Shown here piece by piece: positions 39,701-48,365 of a stretch of DNA of 64,000 nt; positions within the stretch are counted from its first letter, which is position 1; each line of letters starts with the position of its first letter. Under the pieces are notes generated by a model, which did no database searches, had not been told where the DNA came from, and saw only the letters and a list, made by a program, of their open reading frames with translations. A program made the translations under genes and the position numbers. The DNA lies in IMG/VR virus record IMGVR_UViG_3300047510_002172, positions 1 through 64,000 of that record; one strand, written 5' to 3'. Source of the stretch: a virus.

Positions 39701-42700
39701 CCTGTACCGGGGAAGACCGAGACACAGTAGCATTTGACCCTAAAGCGCCTGAACTACCAGAACCCCAAGTAAATAAAGCACCGTCAGATCTAATGGCCGC
39801 GTATGTATTATTAAAAGTAGATGAAGTAAGCGCAACCTGTATCCAGCTACTTGTACCGATTTGTACCGGAGAAGATTTATTTACAGTAGTACTATCTCCT
39901 AGCTGACCGGAACTATTAGACCCCCAAGTAAATAAGGCGCCGTCAGATCTTATAGCGGCACTATTATTTGGGCACGCGTCTAACTGAGTCCAGCTACTCG
40001 TACCTATTTGTATAGGGTATAATATACCGCTAAAATTCGCAAATTCAGGTATACCGCCACTCCCGGAGGAGCTGTTCCCTAAAAAGAATAGACCACCGTC
40101 ATTTCTCAGGGCTAAAATCTGTCCAGTGCCAAAGCCATTGCTGCCGCCGCCCTTAATTTGCGTCCAAGATTGTCTATAGTCATTATAACTAATATTGTTA
40201 ATACCTAAACCTCCAGGGTCAATATTACTAGTTTGATTAAGTCCCCAGCCAAACAAGGCACCATCAGATCGTATTGCAAAACTATTTCTACCAGCTCGTA
40301 CCTGAGACCAACTACTTGTACCTACCTGTACTGGGGAAGAACGAGGCTGAAAAGTACCATCCCCGAGAATGCCTGAAAATGCAATATTAGGCCCCCAGGT
40401 AAACAACCTTCCATCTGAGCGGATTGCAGCGGTATAGCTGAGCATTGAAACTTGCGTCCAGCTACTTGTGCCTATTTGTACTGGGGATGATCTGTTTATA
40501 ATAGTATTATCTCCAATACTACCAAAATTGTTATACCCCCAGGTAAATAACCCGCCATCAGATCTTATAGCCCCGGTTATACTAGTACCAATAGCTACTT
40601 GAGTCCAACTACTTGTACCTATTTGTACGGGTGAGGACTTATTTATAGTGGTATTGTCTCCTAACTGTCCAACATTATTATATCCCCATGTAAATAGACT
40701 ACCACCAATTCTTATAGCTATACTACTATCAAAACGAGAGCTAATTTGAGTCCAACTACTTGTACCTACCTGTACTGGTGAAGACCGTGACACAGTAGTA
40801 CCTGCCCCTAGCTGACCAAAATTATTTAATCCCCAAGTAAATAAAGCACCATCACTACGCATTGCGAGTGTATACCTATCACTCGCTACTACTTGAGACC
40901 AATTACTAGTACCGATCTGCACCGGAGAGGATTTAGTAACGGTCGTACTATCACCTAACTGACCGTTAGCATTAATTCCCCAAGTATATAATTTACTATT
41001 CGAGTCTATTGCAGCAACGTGATTTGTTCCAGCACTTATCTGAGTCCAAGAAATATTATCTCCTGCAAAGAAGGTACCGTTACCCGGGCCTGTGTCTCCG
41101 TATGCGCCCCAAGTAAACAAGGATCCGTCTGAACGAATCGCATAGCTTCTTCCTGCAGGAGTGTTTACTGCAATACCAAGACCATATGTAACTTGTGTAA
41201 AACTAGTTGAACCGCCGATTAATACAGGAGACGATCTATTAATTGTCGTTCCGTCTCCAATTTGATAAAGATCATTTCTACCCCATGCAAATAAAGCGCC
41301 ATCTTTACGAATTGCTATAGGTGTGTACGCGTAACCATAAATTTGACCCGGTGCCGCGATGGCCATCCCTGCAGCAAGTTGAATCCAGCTACTTGTACCA
41401 ATCTGTACCGGGGAAGATTTTTTGACTGTAGTGTTATCGCCAAGCGCGCCAAAATCATTAAGACCCCAAGCAAACAAGGCTCCGTCTGAACGTATTGCGT
41501 ATGTAGAAGCTCCTTGAGCGCATACAACTTGAGTCCAGCTACTTGTACCGACCTGTACCGGGGAATAGGTATTAATTGTACTGTTTATACCTAATTGCCC
41601 ATCAAGATTAGGCCCGAAAATAAATAATGCACCATCAGTTCTTATGTCTGCACCATGCCAAGTATTTGAATATGTACCAACGGTAGACCAAGATTGGGCA
41701 GCATTAGTAATATTAATACTATTTTGTCCAAGCTCACCATAAAGATTGGATCCCCAAGCAAATAGCCCTCCATCCGACCGTATTGCTATAGTATGTGCAG
41801 TACCCTGTCCGACCTGAGTCCAGCTACTTGTACCCACTTGTACCGGAGAAGACCTATTTACATATGGATACACACTTTCTCCAAGTACTCCGTAATCTCC
41901 TTTACCCCAAGTAAATAGTCTACCATCAGAACGTATTGCTGCAGCATTATTGTTACCAGCTGCAACGGCTGTCCAGCTACTTGAACCAAGTTGTACTGGA
42001 GAGGATCTATTTAAAGTACTATTATCTCCTGCAGCACCATATACATTATAACCCCAAGCAAACAGAGCACCGTCTGAACGTATAGCAACACTATGATCTG
42101 CGCCAGCTCCTACTTTGCTCCAGCTACTAGTACCAATTTGCACTGGAGAGGATTTACTTAGAATAGTATTATCTCCAAGACCGCCACCATTATCATTACG
42201 ACCCCAAGCAAATAAAGCACCATCTACGCGTATTGCTAAAGCATGGAACTGACCAGCTGCGACCTGAGACCAGCTACTTGTACCAAGTTGTACCGGGGAT
42301 GAACGAAAACCTAGTGCACCTATACCTAATTCCCCATAATTATTACCGGCACCCCAAGCTAATAATGCACCATCTGACCGTATACCAAAAGTACGGAACT
42401 GGGTAGCACTTGCAAAACCGTTCGCAACTTGGGTCCAAGATAAAGTACCATCGAGATTAACTGCGTTATTACCTATCTGTCCAAAAGAGTTATCTCCCCA
42501 ACCGAATAAAGCACCATCAGATCTAATTGCATGAGTTGTAACACTATTAGTACCAATTTGAATCCAGCTACTCGTACCTACCTGTACCGGGGAAGAATAA
42601 TTAACAGAAAAAGAATTTATATTTAATCCTAATTGGGCATTAGAGTTGCTACCCCAAGCGAATAAGGCACCATCTATACGTAATGCCATAGTATGAGAAT

Positions 42701-45700
42701 AACCTGCTTCAACTTGAGACCAACTACTTGTACTAATTAGTACCGGAGATGATCTGTTAATAGAGGTATTATCTCCAAGCTGGCCGCTAGTATTTTGACC
42801 CCACGCATAAAGTTGGCCAATACTATTAATAGCTACAGTATGGTTACCACCGTTATGAACTTGACTCCAGCTACTTGTACCGATTTGTACCGGTCTACTC
42901 TTGTTTATAGTAGTTCCATCTCCTATTGTTCCTGTACTATTACCGCCCCATGCGTATAATTTACCATTACGAGATACTATAGCGGTACTATTAAAACCTG
43001 CACCTACAGAAACCGGGCTAACAAAATCTGTTACACCCGTAGCAAAGTTTTCGTTATTGCCCCATCCAAATAGGCTGCGATTAGTTGTAATACCTAGAGC
43101 AGCTCTATCTCCAGCATTGACAAGAATCCAGCTACTTGTACCAATCTGTACCGGGGAAGACCGGTTAATAGTGGTATTATCTCCTAATTGATAGGTATTA
43201 TTAAGACCCCATGCAAATAATCCACCATCGGTACGTATAGCAGATGCATAATATTTACCAGCTGTTACAGCTGTCCAGCTACTTGTACCGATTTGAACCG
43301 GGCTAAGAGACACTGGTGGTCCAACTACTGCCCCTATTTGAGCGCCAATTTGTACCGGGGAACTTAGATTGACTGTAGTACTACTACCATTTCCTGCGTA
43401 AACAGAAATCCCCCAAAGAAATAAACTTCCACCAGAACGTATTGCAAAAACTCGATTGTTATTAGAGCTAATAAAACTCCAACTACTTGTACCAATTTGT
43501 ACCGGAGAAGACCGGTTAATAGTGGTATTATCCCCTATACTAATCCCTGTTCCCCAACCAAACAAAGCACCATCAGTGCGTATCGCATGACTTGCTGTAC
43601 TATTGAGCTGGTTGTACGGAAGTTGTGACCAGCTACTTGTACCTACTTGAACCGGGGAGGATCGAGATGTAGTTGCGCCTGAACCTAGCGTCCCGTTAGC
43701 TCCGTTTCCCCAAGTAAACAAAGCACCGTCAGAACGTATTGCCGCAACGCTATCAAAGTTGAATGTAACTTGAGACCAGCTACTTGTACCGACTTGTATC
43801 GGTGAAAAAAACGTTTTTGTTGCAGTGCCTATTTGCACTGGAGATGAAGCAGTAAAGACCTGCCCTGGGGCACCGGTATAATCCCATGGCGCAACAACTC
43901 GCCATGCCCAAATAGTATTATCTATTCTTAGCGCGCTAGGACTAGGATCTAATCTCACTTGAGTCCAGCTACTAGTACCTATTTGTACCGGAGAAGATTT
44001 CGATATAGTAGTCCCGTCCGCAAGTACTCCGGTAGTACCCGCACCCCAAGTAAACAATCTACCATCAGAACGTATTGCAGCTGTAGCTGAATAAAAAATA
44101 CTTGATTGAACTTGAGACCAACTACTAGTACCTACTTGTACCGGGGAAGATCTGTTAAGGGTCGTACCGCTACCTAATGTGCCGTCGTTGTTACGGCCCC
44201 AGCTAAATAATCCACCGTCATTTCTTATTGCAAACGTTCTCGTGGACCCGCAATTTATTTGAGACCAGCTACTTGTTCCGATTTGTACAGGAGAAGATTT
44301 ATTTATAGTAGTACTGTCTCCAATTTGACCGAAAGCATTACTCCCCCAAACAAATAAAGCTCCATCGGTTCGTATAGCTCCTACATGATTTTCTCCGCAT
44401 GAAATTTGGGACCAACTACTTGAACCGATTTGTATTAGATCATTCGCATATCTAGATATTGTTGTTCCGTCTCCAAGTACACCATTATCATTACGACCCC
44501 AAGCAAACAATGCCCCGTCGTTGCGTATTGCAAGTACTGGGTTAAATTGACCACTACTAATATAATCTACTTGAGCCCAACTACTATTATTTACCTGTAA
44601 AAGTACTCTTGAACTTGCGCCAGGCCCACCAGTTGGCACCCCAAGTACCTCTCCGATAATTCCCCAAGCAAACAATGCCCCGTCTGTGCGTATTGCATAA
44701 TATGTACTATTCTTGTTTACTCCTTTTGTCCAAGTATTTTCAACAAGAGCTGGCCAGTAGCCGCCCGAGCTTCCATCTCCAGCTAGCCCTAATACATAAA
44801 GTTTATTATTATTGTCTATATAACCATTTTGTCCACCGACTATTTGAGTCCAAGAAATACTGCCAAGAGGGTTAGCAGTAAAATTATTACCAAATAGCCC
44901 AGCTGGGGTAGAGTTTTGCCGGGCATCGGTTCCCCACATAAATAAAGCACCGTCGGTCCGTATACCAGCTACTAGCGTCCCGTCGGTATTAGGAGTAACT
45001 TGTATCCAACTACTTGTACCTACTTGAACAGGAGAAGATCTGTTAGACTCTCCGCCTGGAAAAATATTCTGTCCGAGCTGACCAGCATAATTCGCTCCCC
45101 AAGTAAATAGTGCGCCATCAGAGCGTATTGCATACGTATTAAAGCTATTAGCTCTAATTAAAATCCAACTATTAGTACCTATTTGTATCGGACTAGATTT
45201 ATTTATAGTAGTACCGTCTCCTAGTTGACCGAAAGTGTTAATTCCGCGTGTCCAGAGAGAATAGTCAGATTTAACAAACGTAACCCTACTAGTAGAAGAA
45301 GGATCAGTAGTTATTTGTCGATAATTATTATTATCATACAAAGTTAAAATATTATTATATTCAATACCGGTATTTCTTGTTTGAACAGGGTCATTAACAA
45401 AACTATTATTAAGAATATTATTTAAAGTACTAAACCCCCATAAAAATAACTTTTGATCGGAAGTTATTGCACCAATATAAGAAGTGGTTACATCAACGAA
45501 AGACCATGAAGACGTACTAAAGCCACTAAGACTGGTTACGGTACTATTATTACCTATCTGCCCGTAAAAATTATCCCCCCATGCAAACAAGCCGCCGTCT
45601 TTACGGATTGCATACGAATTAGAATTACTAGCAGCGACTGCTACCCAGCTACTTGTACCAATTTGAACAGGAGATGAAACATATTTACGATACTCTGCAT

Positions 45701-45944
45701 GCCCTGTACCCAGTTGACCGGTTTCGTTTCTTCCCCAAGCAAACAAAGCGCCGTCTGACCGTATTGCTACAACATGGCTTGTACCTTCTGCAACTGTTGA
45801 CCAATAGCTAGTACCGACTAAAACTGGAGAGCTTTTATATACAAGAGTACCGTCCCCTATTTGTCCGTACGTATTATCCCCGCCAAGGTACAGTTTAGAT
45901 GCACCTTTGAGCGGAGAAGCCATTAGCCATCTTACTAGATTCAT
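33735..45944 (-). CDS. Giant RCC1-repeat beta-propeller virion protein
   Basis: This 4069-residue protein consists almost completely of RCC1-type repeats of about 49-52 residues, each close to SSPVQIGTSSWTQVxxGxxH, then AIRSDGALFAWG and NxxGQLGDGTT. By length that is about 75-80 blades, or some 11 seven-bladed propellers. RCC1 propellers are protein and nucleic-acid interaction platforms in cells; in a phage tail operon an adhesive or scaffolding appendage is the likely role. Short irregular junctions (for example FFSPIQVGTSSW after an interrupted SSPVQIG) may mark propeller borders. No signal peptide or other domain is seen; the last 40 residues are distinct and end YIKK. Its ATG overlaps the stop of the chaperone-like gene (ATGA). 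Confidence 0.85.
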   Translation of the reverse strand: MNLVRWLMASPLKGASKLYLGGDNTYGQIGDGTLVYKSSPVLVGTSYWSTVAEGTSHVVAIRSDGALFAWGRNETGQLGTGHAEYRKYVSSPVQIGTSSWVAVAASNSNSYAIRKDGGLFAWGDNFYGQIGNNSTVTSLSGFSTSSWSFVDVTTSYIGAITSDQKLFLWGFSTLNNILNNSFVNDPVQTRNTGIEYNNILTLYDNNNYRQITTDPSSTSRVTFVKSDYSLWTRGINTFGQLGDGTTINKSSPIQIGTNSWILIRANSFNTYAIRSDGALFTWGANYAGQLGQNIFPGGESNRSSPVQVGTSSWIQVTPNTDGTLVAGIRTDGALFMWGTDARQNSTPAGLFGNNFTANPLGSISWTQIVGGQNGYIDNNNKLYVLGLAGDGSSGGYWPALVENTWTKGVNKNSTYYAIRTDGALFAWGIIGEVLGVPTGGPGASSRVLLQVNNSSWAQVDYISSGQFNPVLAIRNDGALFAWGRNDNGVLGDGTTISRYANDLIQIGSSSWSQISCGENHVGAIRTDGALFVWGSNAFGQIGDSTTINKSSPVQIGTSSWSQINCGSTRTFAIRNDGGLFSWGRNNDGTLGSGTTLNRSSPVQVGTSSWSQVQSSIFYSATAAIRSDGRLFTWGAGTTGVLADGTTISKSSPVQIGTSSWTQVRLDPSPSALRIDNTIWAWRVVAPWDYTGAPGQVFTASSPVQIGTATKTFFSPIQVGTSSWSQVTFNFDSVAAIRSDGALFTWGNGANGTLGSGATTSRSSPVQVGTSSWSQLPYNQLNSTASHAIRTDGALFGWGTGISIGDNTTINRSSPVQIGTSSWSFISSNNNRVFAIRSGGSLFLWGISVYAGNGSSTTVNLSSPVQIGAQIGAVVGPPVSLSPVQIGTSSWTAVTAGKYYASAIRTDGGLFAWGLNNTYQLGDNTTINRSSPVQIGTSSWILVNAGDRAALGITTNRSLFGWGNNENFATGVTDFVSPVSVGAGFNSTAIVSRNGKLYAWGGNSTGTIGDGTTINKSRPVQIGTSSWSQVHNGGNHTVAINSIGQLYAWGQNTSGQLGDNTSINRSSPVLISTSSWSQVEAGYSHTMALRIDGALFAWGSNSNAQLGLNINSFSVNYSSPVQVGTSSWIQIGTNSVTTHAIRSDGALFGWGDNSFGQIGNNAVNLDGTLSWTQVANGFASATQFRTFGIRSDGALLAWGAGNNYGELGIGALGFRSSPVQLGTSSWSQVAAGQFHALAIRVDGALFAWGRNDNGGGLGDNTILSKSSPVQIGTSSWSKVGAGADHSVAIRSDGALFAWGYNVYGAAGDNSTLNRSSPVQLGSSSWTAVAAGNNNAAAIRSDGRLFTWGKGDYGVLGESVYPYVNRSSPVQVGTSSWTQVGQGTAHTIAIRSDGGLFAWGSNLYGELGQNSINITNAAQSWSTVGTYSNTWHGADIRTDGALFIFGPNLDGQLGINSTINTYSPVQVGTSSWTQVVCAQGASTYAIRSDGALFAWGLNDFGALGDNTTVKKSSPVQIGTSSWIQLAAGMAIAAPGQIYGYAYTPIAIRKDGALFAWGRNDLYQIGDGTTINRSSPVLIGGSTSFTQVTYGLGIAVNTPAGRSYAIRSDGSLFTWGAYGDTGPGNGTFFAGDNISWTQISAGTNHVAAIDSNSKLYTWGINANGQLGDSTTVTKSSPVQIGTSNWSQVVASDRYTLAMRSDGALFTWGLNNFGQLGAGTTVSRSSPVQVGTSSWTQISSRFDSSIAIRIGGSLFTWGYNNVGQLGDNTTINKSSPVQIGTSSWTQVAIGTSITGAIRSDGGLFTWGYNNFGSIGDNTIINRSSPVQIGTSSWTQVSMLSYTAAIRSDGRLFTWGPNIAFSGILGDGTFQPRSSPVQVGTSSWSQVRAGRNSFAIRSDGALFGWGLNQTSNIDPGGLGINNISYNDYRQSWTQIKGGGSNGFGTGQILALRNDGGLFFLGNSSSGSGGIPEFANFSGILYPIQIGTSSWTQLDACPNNSAAIRSDGALFTWGSNSSGQLGDSTTVNKSSPVQIGTSSWIQVALTSSTFNNTYAAIRSDGALFTWGSGSSGALGSNATVSRSSPVQVGTSSWIQVAGYRTGNSLPAFSAIRSDGALFTWGVNQDGQLGDGTTVIKSSPVQIGTSSWTIVSGNAAIRSDGRLFTWGANSSGQLGDGTTVSKSSPVQIGTSSWTFISTMGSLANFAIRVDGALFGWGRNSISSSIIYNVGNASRYDTSSPVQIGIGSSWSFVHNYPLFGFSSIIEQVGIIAIRSDKTLYGWGPGASQTLWNATVPLVSAGGPYPYNAGIQFQPGNLPNTPTAIGYYPFYASPVQIGTDSWTLITTGGNTTTYGIRNSKIYHWGYNGYDGGPAFPVGDGTTAPRSSPVQIGLDKVYRTPTQITNISWSQVHAGGLANLGVSTDNKLYTWRSGSSGELGSSNTSEVVLSPRDLHARSWKWVGNTRDITQGAIRNDGALFTWGNGINGPLGNNTQTSTSSPIQIGTSSWVMVTYGGARDAAAIRDFDYQVFGWGYNFAGQVGDNTTISRSSPVIIGVLKAENITKAGLSTFVIEKWSNALVAWGSNSTGLLGDNTTISRSSPVYIGTSKWQNVNAYYATYAIREDGALFAWGSPDGLYTSAGLYATGNNVELTRSSPVQIGTSSWTQVSTNLYSTLAIRSDGALFGWGMFNSGQLGTNESWNDRKDYTKSWAQVAFGFSHAVGVRSDGLLFTWGYDINGFGVLGDNRISSKYYSPLQIGTSSWTKVGAGEYQSFAIRTDGALFTWGNNGSGALGDNTVINRSSPVQIGTSSWTQVDGPAGTTVAIRTDGGLFTWGSGTNGALGSNATTARSSPVQVGTSSWTQIRGGNTTVFAIRNGGSLFAWGYNQLGWLGDSTTINKSSPVQIGTSSWTFISTRHAIRSDGALFAWGSNSLGQLGDGTTVDKSSPVQIGTSSWTQVRSGNTSYGIRSDGALFAWGSGANYNIGDNTTVSKSSPVQIGSSSWSQLGTSYRDNSNEITGTAIRTDGGLFTWGREAGGATLGDLNYIQLGIARSVFGNNIDTGYNSSPVQVGLISCYFSPVQIGTSSWSQVLAGPSAGAAIRIDGALFTWGSNYGPSGNETGGQLGQNSTVNTSSPIQVGTSSWTQVQGLNDYGGFASVQVYARRSDGTLWSWGAGNNVLGLTTTISRSSPVQIGNNGPWSTASKAASLGYNNAAAIRTDGALFTWGNGGRGALGDNTTVSRSSAVQIGTSSWTQVITGVNSTQILRSDNLIYWAGGNVVDGSTNSSNVGFLQPTFSLISRSSPVLLGSLSSTSSPVQIGTSSWTQIATGALFNHNRAIRSGGSLFAWGRNNSPAGVIGDSTTTDKSSPVQIGTSSWIQVSSAHEIRLNYVLFGQGENAQGATGDGTVVTKSSPVQLGSYAVVKSPTQIGTSSWSQVYAGATHTVALRSNGSLFTWGGNSGGQLGDNTTINKSSPIQIGSSSWYMLAAGSGNTYGITSANLLFGWGSNFLGVLGLAGDGTALARSSPVQLGANPWREIYGKGNTPFAIRNDGAMFAWGINELNSAGSIGDGTTTSRNSPVLTGSLITSPVLVDGNSWNFASAGYDNGLGVDINNRAYAWGYNRTNTYSWTQVQYTNTYGTGLAIRSDGALFAWGSGQNGILGDGTTVFKSSPVQIGTSSWSQVIATGDCGFAIRSDGALFGWGSGFQGNLGDNTTTNKSSPVQIGTSSWISLCSGGPSGTMHAIRLGGSLFGWGTNNLFSAVFYGAIGDNTTINRSSPVQIGTSSWIQVAGTYQQIGAIRSDGALFTWGSAPGGLGDGVVLRSSPVQIGTSSWTQLSVGAGSSSIGNYFVIRSDGALFGWGNNADGQLGDGTTINKIFPVQIGTSSWTQVLVNRNITSAIRSDGALFQWGGGFGSSGSVFLPFFGNGSTIPTSSPVQIGTSSWTQLYYSNFIAKRFDGKIFMIGPGPYPYSDQLFFTTANTQSNNMDLSFTYLKRLTELPNITSYPSPTQIGIGGTWKKVSAGASQNYLINNANVLYNWGTRLPVQNIVEYDYTPTAVTADIDDAGANKNQGGVVAYIKK
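33900..45930 (-). repeat. RCC1-coding direct repeats of about 150 bases
   Basis: About 12 kb of tandem units. On the plus strand, near-identical blocks such as CAGCTACTTGTACC and TTTGTACCGGAGAAGA recur dozens of times with few changes. Homologous recombination between units could readily change the copy number. Confidence 0.85.
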
Positions 45945-46540
45945 ATTACCGGTGCTTCAGTAGTGGTAGTACTTGTAGTAGTACTAGTTGTGGTTGTTGG
46001 TTCGGGTTGTACGTACACTGGCCAAATTATATTAAATGGGTCTTCTTGTAGAGTTATATCTGCTAGAGCAGACATATGAGCATCTAATGCTTTTAGTGTG
46101 TCTAGTTGAGGTAGAGATAATCTTTCGTGTCTATAATATCTATTATATCTCCATTCAAAATCTTTCATAAACTGATCTCTATTACTTCTTACTATAGACC
46201 ATTGAAATTGTTTATTTTCGTATTCTAGTACTTCTGGTGGTAAAGGTGCTGCCCCTCCACCACCTCCACCACCAGGGCTTGGTACAGGCGTAGGTAGATT
46301 TTCTATAACTGGCTCTTCATAGACTACCCCGTCAATTACGGTATAACTGTAATCAACTATTTTTTGTGTGGCCGGATTAAAATAATACGGATTTTTTACT
46401 ACTGTTTTCCACCCTAAAGCATCTAACTCAGCCGGATAATTTAACAAATTAGGTAGATTACTAATATTTTTCCAATTAGTAGGTAAAATGTCGCATGTTT
46501 CTTTAACTGTATTATCTTCTACGTAAGCAAAATTTGCCAT
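45941..46540 (-). CDS. Tail fibre assembly chaperone-like protein with Thr-rich tail
   Basis: This 199-residue protein has an N-terminal segment (NFAYVEDNTV, DALGWKTVVKNPYYF), a poly-glycine linker at about 94-100, and then RSNRDQFMKDFEWRYNRYYR and a final NIIWPV. This arrangement (arginine-rich helix, then dPxNIxWP) is typical of phage tail assembly chaperone/fibre-assembly proteins. The last 20 residues are a Thr/Ser tract (TTTTSTTTSTTTTEAPVI) like those in the 867- and 1503-residue proteins. It is directly upstream of the RCC1 giant gene and overlaps its start by 4 bases, so it may assist that protein's folding or attachment. A TAAATA box (46553-46558) lies 12 bases before the ATG. Confidence 0.68.
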   Translation of the reverse strand: MANFAYVEDNTVKETCDILPTNWKNISNLPNLLNYPAELDALGWKTVVKNPYYFNPATQKIVDYSYTVIDGVVYEEPVIENLPTPVPSPGGGGGGGAAPLPPEVLEYENKQFQWSIVRSNRDQFMKDFEWRYNRYYRHERLSLPQLDTLKALDAHMSALADITLQEDPFNIIWPVYVQPEPTTTTSTTTSTTTTEAPVI

Positions 46541-46551
46541 GGTACTATAGA

Positions 46552-47571
46552 TTATTTACTATCGGCCATAGATAATAAAGCTCTCCAATCAGCACCATTA
46601 TCATTAGTTGAAAACACTATTACATCTGTGCCAGAAGTAGTTAATGTTGAAGCAACTCCACCAGGCCATCTAGTAGTTGTGGGCCAGATCATAGTATAAG
46701 AACCACCATTAGTTAGTTCCAATATAAATCCACCAGCATATCCAGCTGAAGGAGAGTTACTAATAGTCCAAGTTACGTTACCGGTAGCAGTTGCTGAAAA
46801 ATAATTTGCCGTGCTATAGTTTATGTCTGTGGTGCCTGTAACACTACCTAAACTTATTGCGCTTACATTTGGACCAGATGTGCCTCCACCCCCGGCTCCG
46901 GGCGCGCCGCTAAAACCGCTAAATCCACTAAAGCCAGATGTACCTATACCGCTGTACCCAGAGTACCCACTCGTGCCACTTACTCCTGAATAGCCACTAT
47001 AACCAGAATAACCACTTCTACCAGAATATCCAGAGTAGCCAGAAAATCCGCTTATACCAGAGTATCCAGAATAGCCGCTTATACCAGAGTAACCAGAATA
47101 TCCAGAAGTACCTATACCAGAATAGCCACTATAACCACTTCTTCCGCTGTATCCGCTATAGCCTGAAGTACCGGCGCCGCCACTTGCGTATATTGTTCCA
47201 GTAGCAGAAATATTACCAACAACAGTTAAAGCTTCATTTGGACTACTAGTGCCAACTCCGACTTTAGTACCAGATACTACTAACGCATTAGTACCATACG
47301 TACCCATTACAACACTGTCATTACTGTTTACTTCTAATATAGGTAAACCAGTAATATCTCCTACAGACATAACAACACCGGTAAGAGCATCTGTTATACT
47401 GAATAAGGAACCAGCTGAACCTATAAATGCTACTTGACCTTCAGGCAGTACCTGTAAGGTTATAGATGATGCAGAAGGATTTAACGCGCTTAACCCAGCT
47501 GATAAACCTACAAACCGAATACTCGGATTGCTTGTTGTATTGCGATTAGGTGTTATGATCAAGTCTGGCAT
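46552..47571 (-). CDS. Collagen-like fibre protein with terminal beta-sandwich
   Basis: This 339-residue protein has an N-terminal beta-rich head (about 1-130, with VGVGTSSPNEALTVVGNISA, a motif common in fibres that trimerise), about 90 residues of SGYSG triplets (residues about 131-222), and a C-terminal 105-residue beta-sandwich with SYTMIWPTTTRWPGG and WRALLSMADSK. The last domain resembles tip domains of other phage fibres. It is a small version of the giant collagen-like proteins and probably forms a short trimeric fibre. A TAAATA box (47579-47584) is 7 bases upstream. Confidence 0.72.
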   Translation of the reverse strand: MPDLIITPNRNTTSNPSIRFVGLSAGLSALNPSASSITLQVLPEGQVAFIGSAGSLFSITDALTGVVMSVGDITGLPILEVNSNDSVVMGTYGTNALVVSGTKVGVGTSSPNEALTVVGNISATGTIYASGGAGTSGYSGYSGRSGYSGYSGIGTSGYSGYSGISGYSGYSGISGFSGYSGYSGRSGYSGYSGYSGVSGTSGYSGYSGIGTSGFSGFSGFSGAPGAGGGGTSGPNVSAISLGSVTGTTDINYSTANYFSATATGNVTWTISNSPSAGYAGGFILELTNGGSYTMIWPTTTRWPGGVASTLTTSGTDVIVFSTNDNGADWRALLSMADSK

Positions 47572-47578
47572 CTATTAT

Positions 47579-47584
47579 TATTTA
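47579..47584 (-). promoter_or_regulatory. TAAATA box
   Basis: TAATAAATA is read on the minus strand, 7 bases upstream of the 339-residue fibre gene and downstream of the LamG trio. Function inferred from similarity to the T4 late promoter. Confidence 0.45.
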
Positions 47585-47591
47585 TTAAAAA

Positions 47592-48365
47592 CTATAACCC
47601 GTACCTTCCTTTTGTCGCGTTAAAGTTTTGAAGAACTTCAGTTGCAGCTAATGCGCGGCTGTACATTCTTACTGTTGAAACATTACAATCTGCATTCATT
47701 GTATACGTCTGGCCGTTATTACTTGCAATTGCTATTCTTAAATTATTAGTCGTGCCTATACCAGCGGCATTCGGTGCAGTAAAACTATTAGTTCCTATTG
47801 GTATCCCATTTATAAAAGTAGTGAGAGTGTTACTACTTCTTACTACTACAACATGAAACCATGTTCCAACAATAATGTTAGCGTTTGACGAACCTATCGA
47901 CGCACCCGGAGCTGAAACTATACTCGAGGTCCCGCTCCATATATCGTAGGTTAAATTAGTAGCACTATAATAAAACATTGCGTGGTAACCACGGTACACT
48001 AATAATGCACTCCAAGCTTCTGTAGCATCGTAGTTAGTAGGATTCGCGTTGTTTATTCTTGCCCATACCTCCGTAGTATGATTACTATACAAATAAGTAG
48101 AAACAGCTAAGTTACCGGAAACAGTTATATCTGCGTATGCACCTGCCTCAGAGGCGGGCGGCATAGATCTTGTAAATTTTAAAGATCTACTAGAAGCTTC
48201 AAAAGAGTAAGTTGCAGGAAAAGGGGCGGTTAAATTAAAATTTCTTCCATTTCTACTTATATCAGTCCAAGTAGCCCCAGTTCCCGGGTAACTTTTAGTA
48301 TTACCTGCATCTAAACAGAGTACTAAACCATCTTCTATAATATTAGGGCCACCAAAAACACTCAT
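47592..48365 (-). CDS. LamG-type lectin-like virion protein, copy 3
   Basis: This 257-residue protein opens MSVFGGPNIIEDGLVLCLDA and then GNTKSYPGTGATWTDISRNG, a standard start for LamG/concanavalin A-like virion proteins of marine phages. A jelly-roll core follows with TTEVWARIN, GTWFHVVVVRSSNTLTTFIN and MNADCNVSTVRMYSRALAAT. The end is LQNFNATKGRYGL, nearly identical to those of its two upstream neighbours. Its ATG overlaps the preceding stop (ATGA). The three are tandem paralogues with variable cores, as expected for alternative or heteromeric glycan-binding tips. The carbohydrate ligand is unknown. Confidence 0.75.
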   Translation of the reverse strand: MSVFGGPNIIEDGLVLCLDAGNTKSYPGTGATWTDISRNGRNFNLTAPFPATYSFEASSRSLKFTRSMPPASEAGAYADITVSGNLAVSTYLYSNHTTEVWARINNANPTNYDATEAWSALLVYRGYHAMFYYSATNLTYDIWSGTSSIVSAPGASIGSSNANIIVGTWFHVVVVRSSNTLTTFINGIPIGTNSFTAPNAAGIGTTNNLRIAIASNNGQTYTMNADCNVSTVRMYSRALAATEVLQNFNATKGRYGL

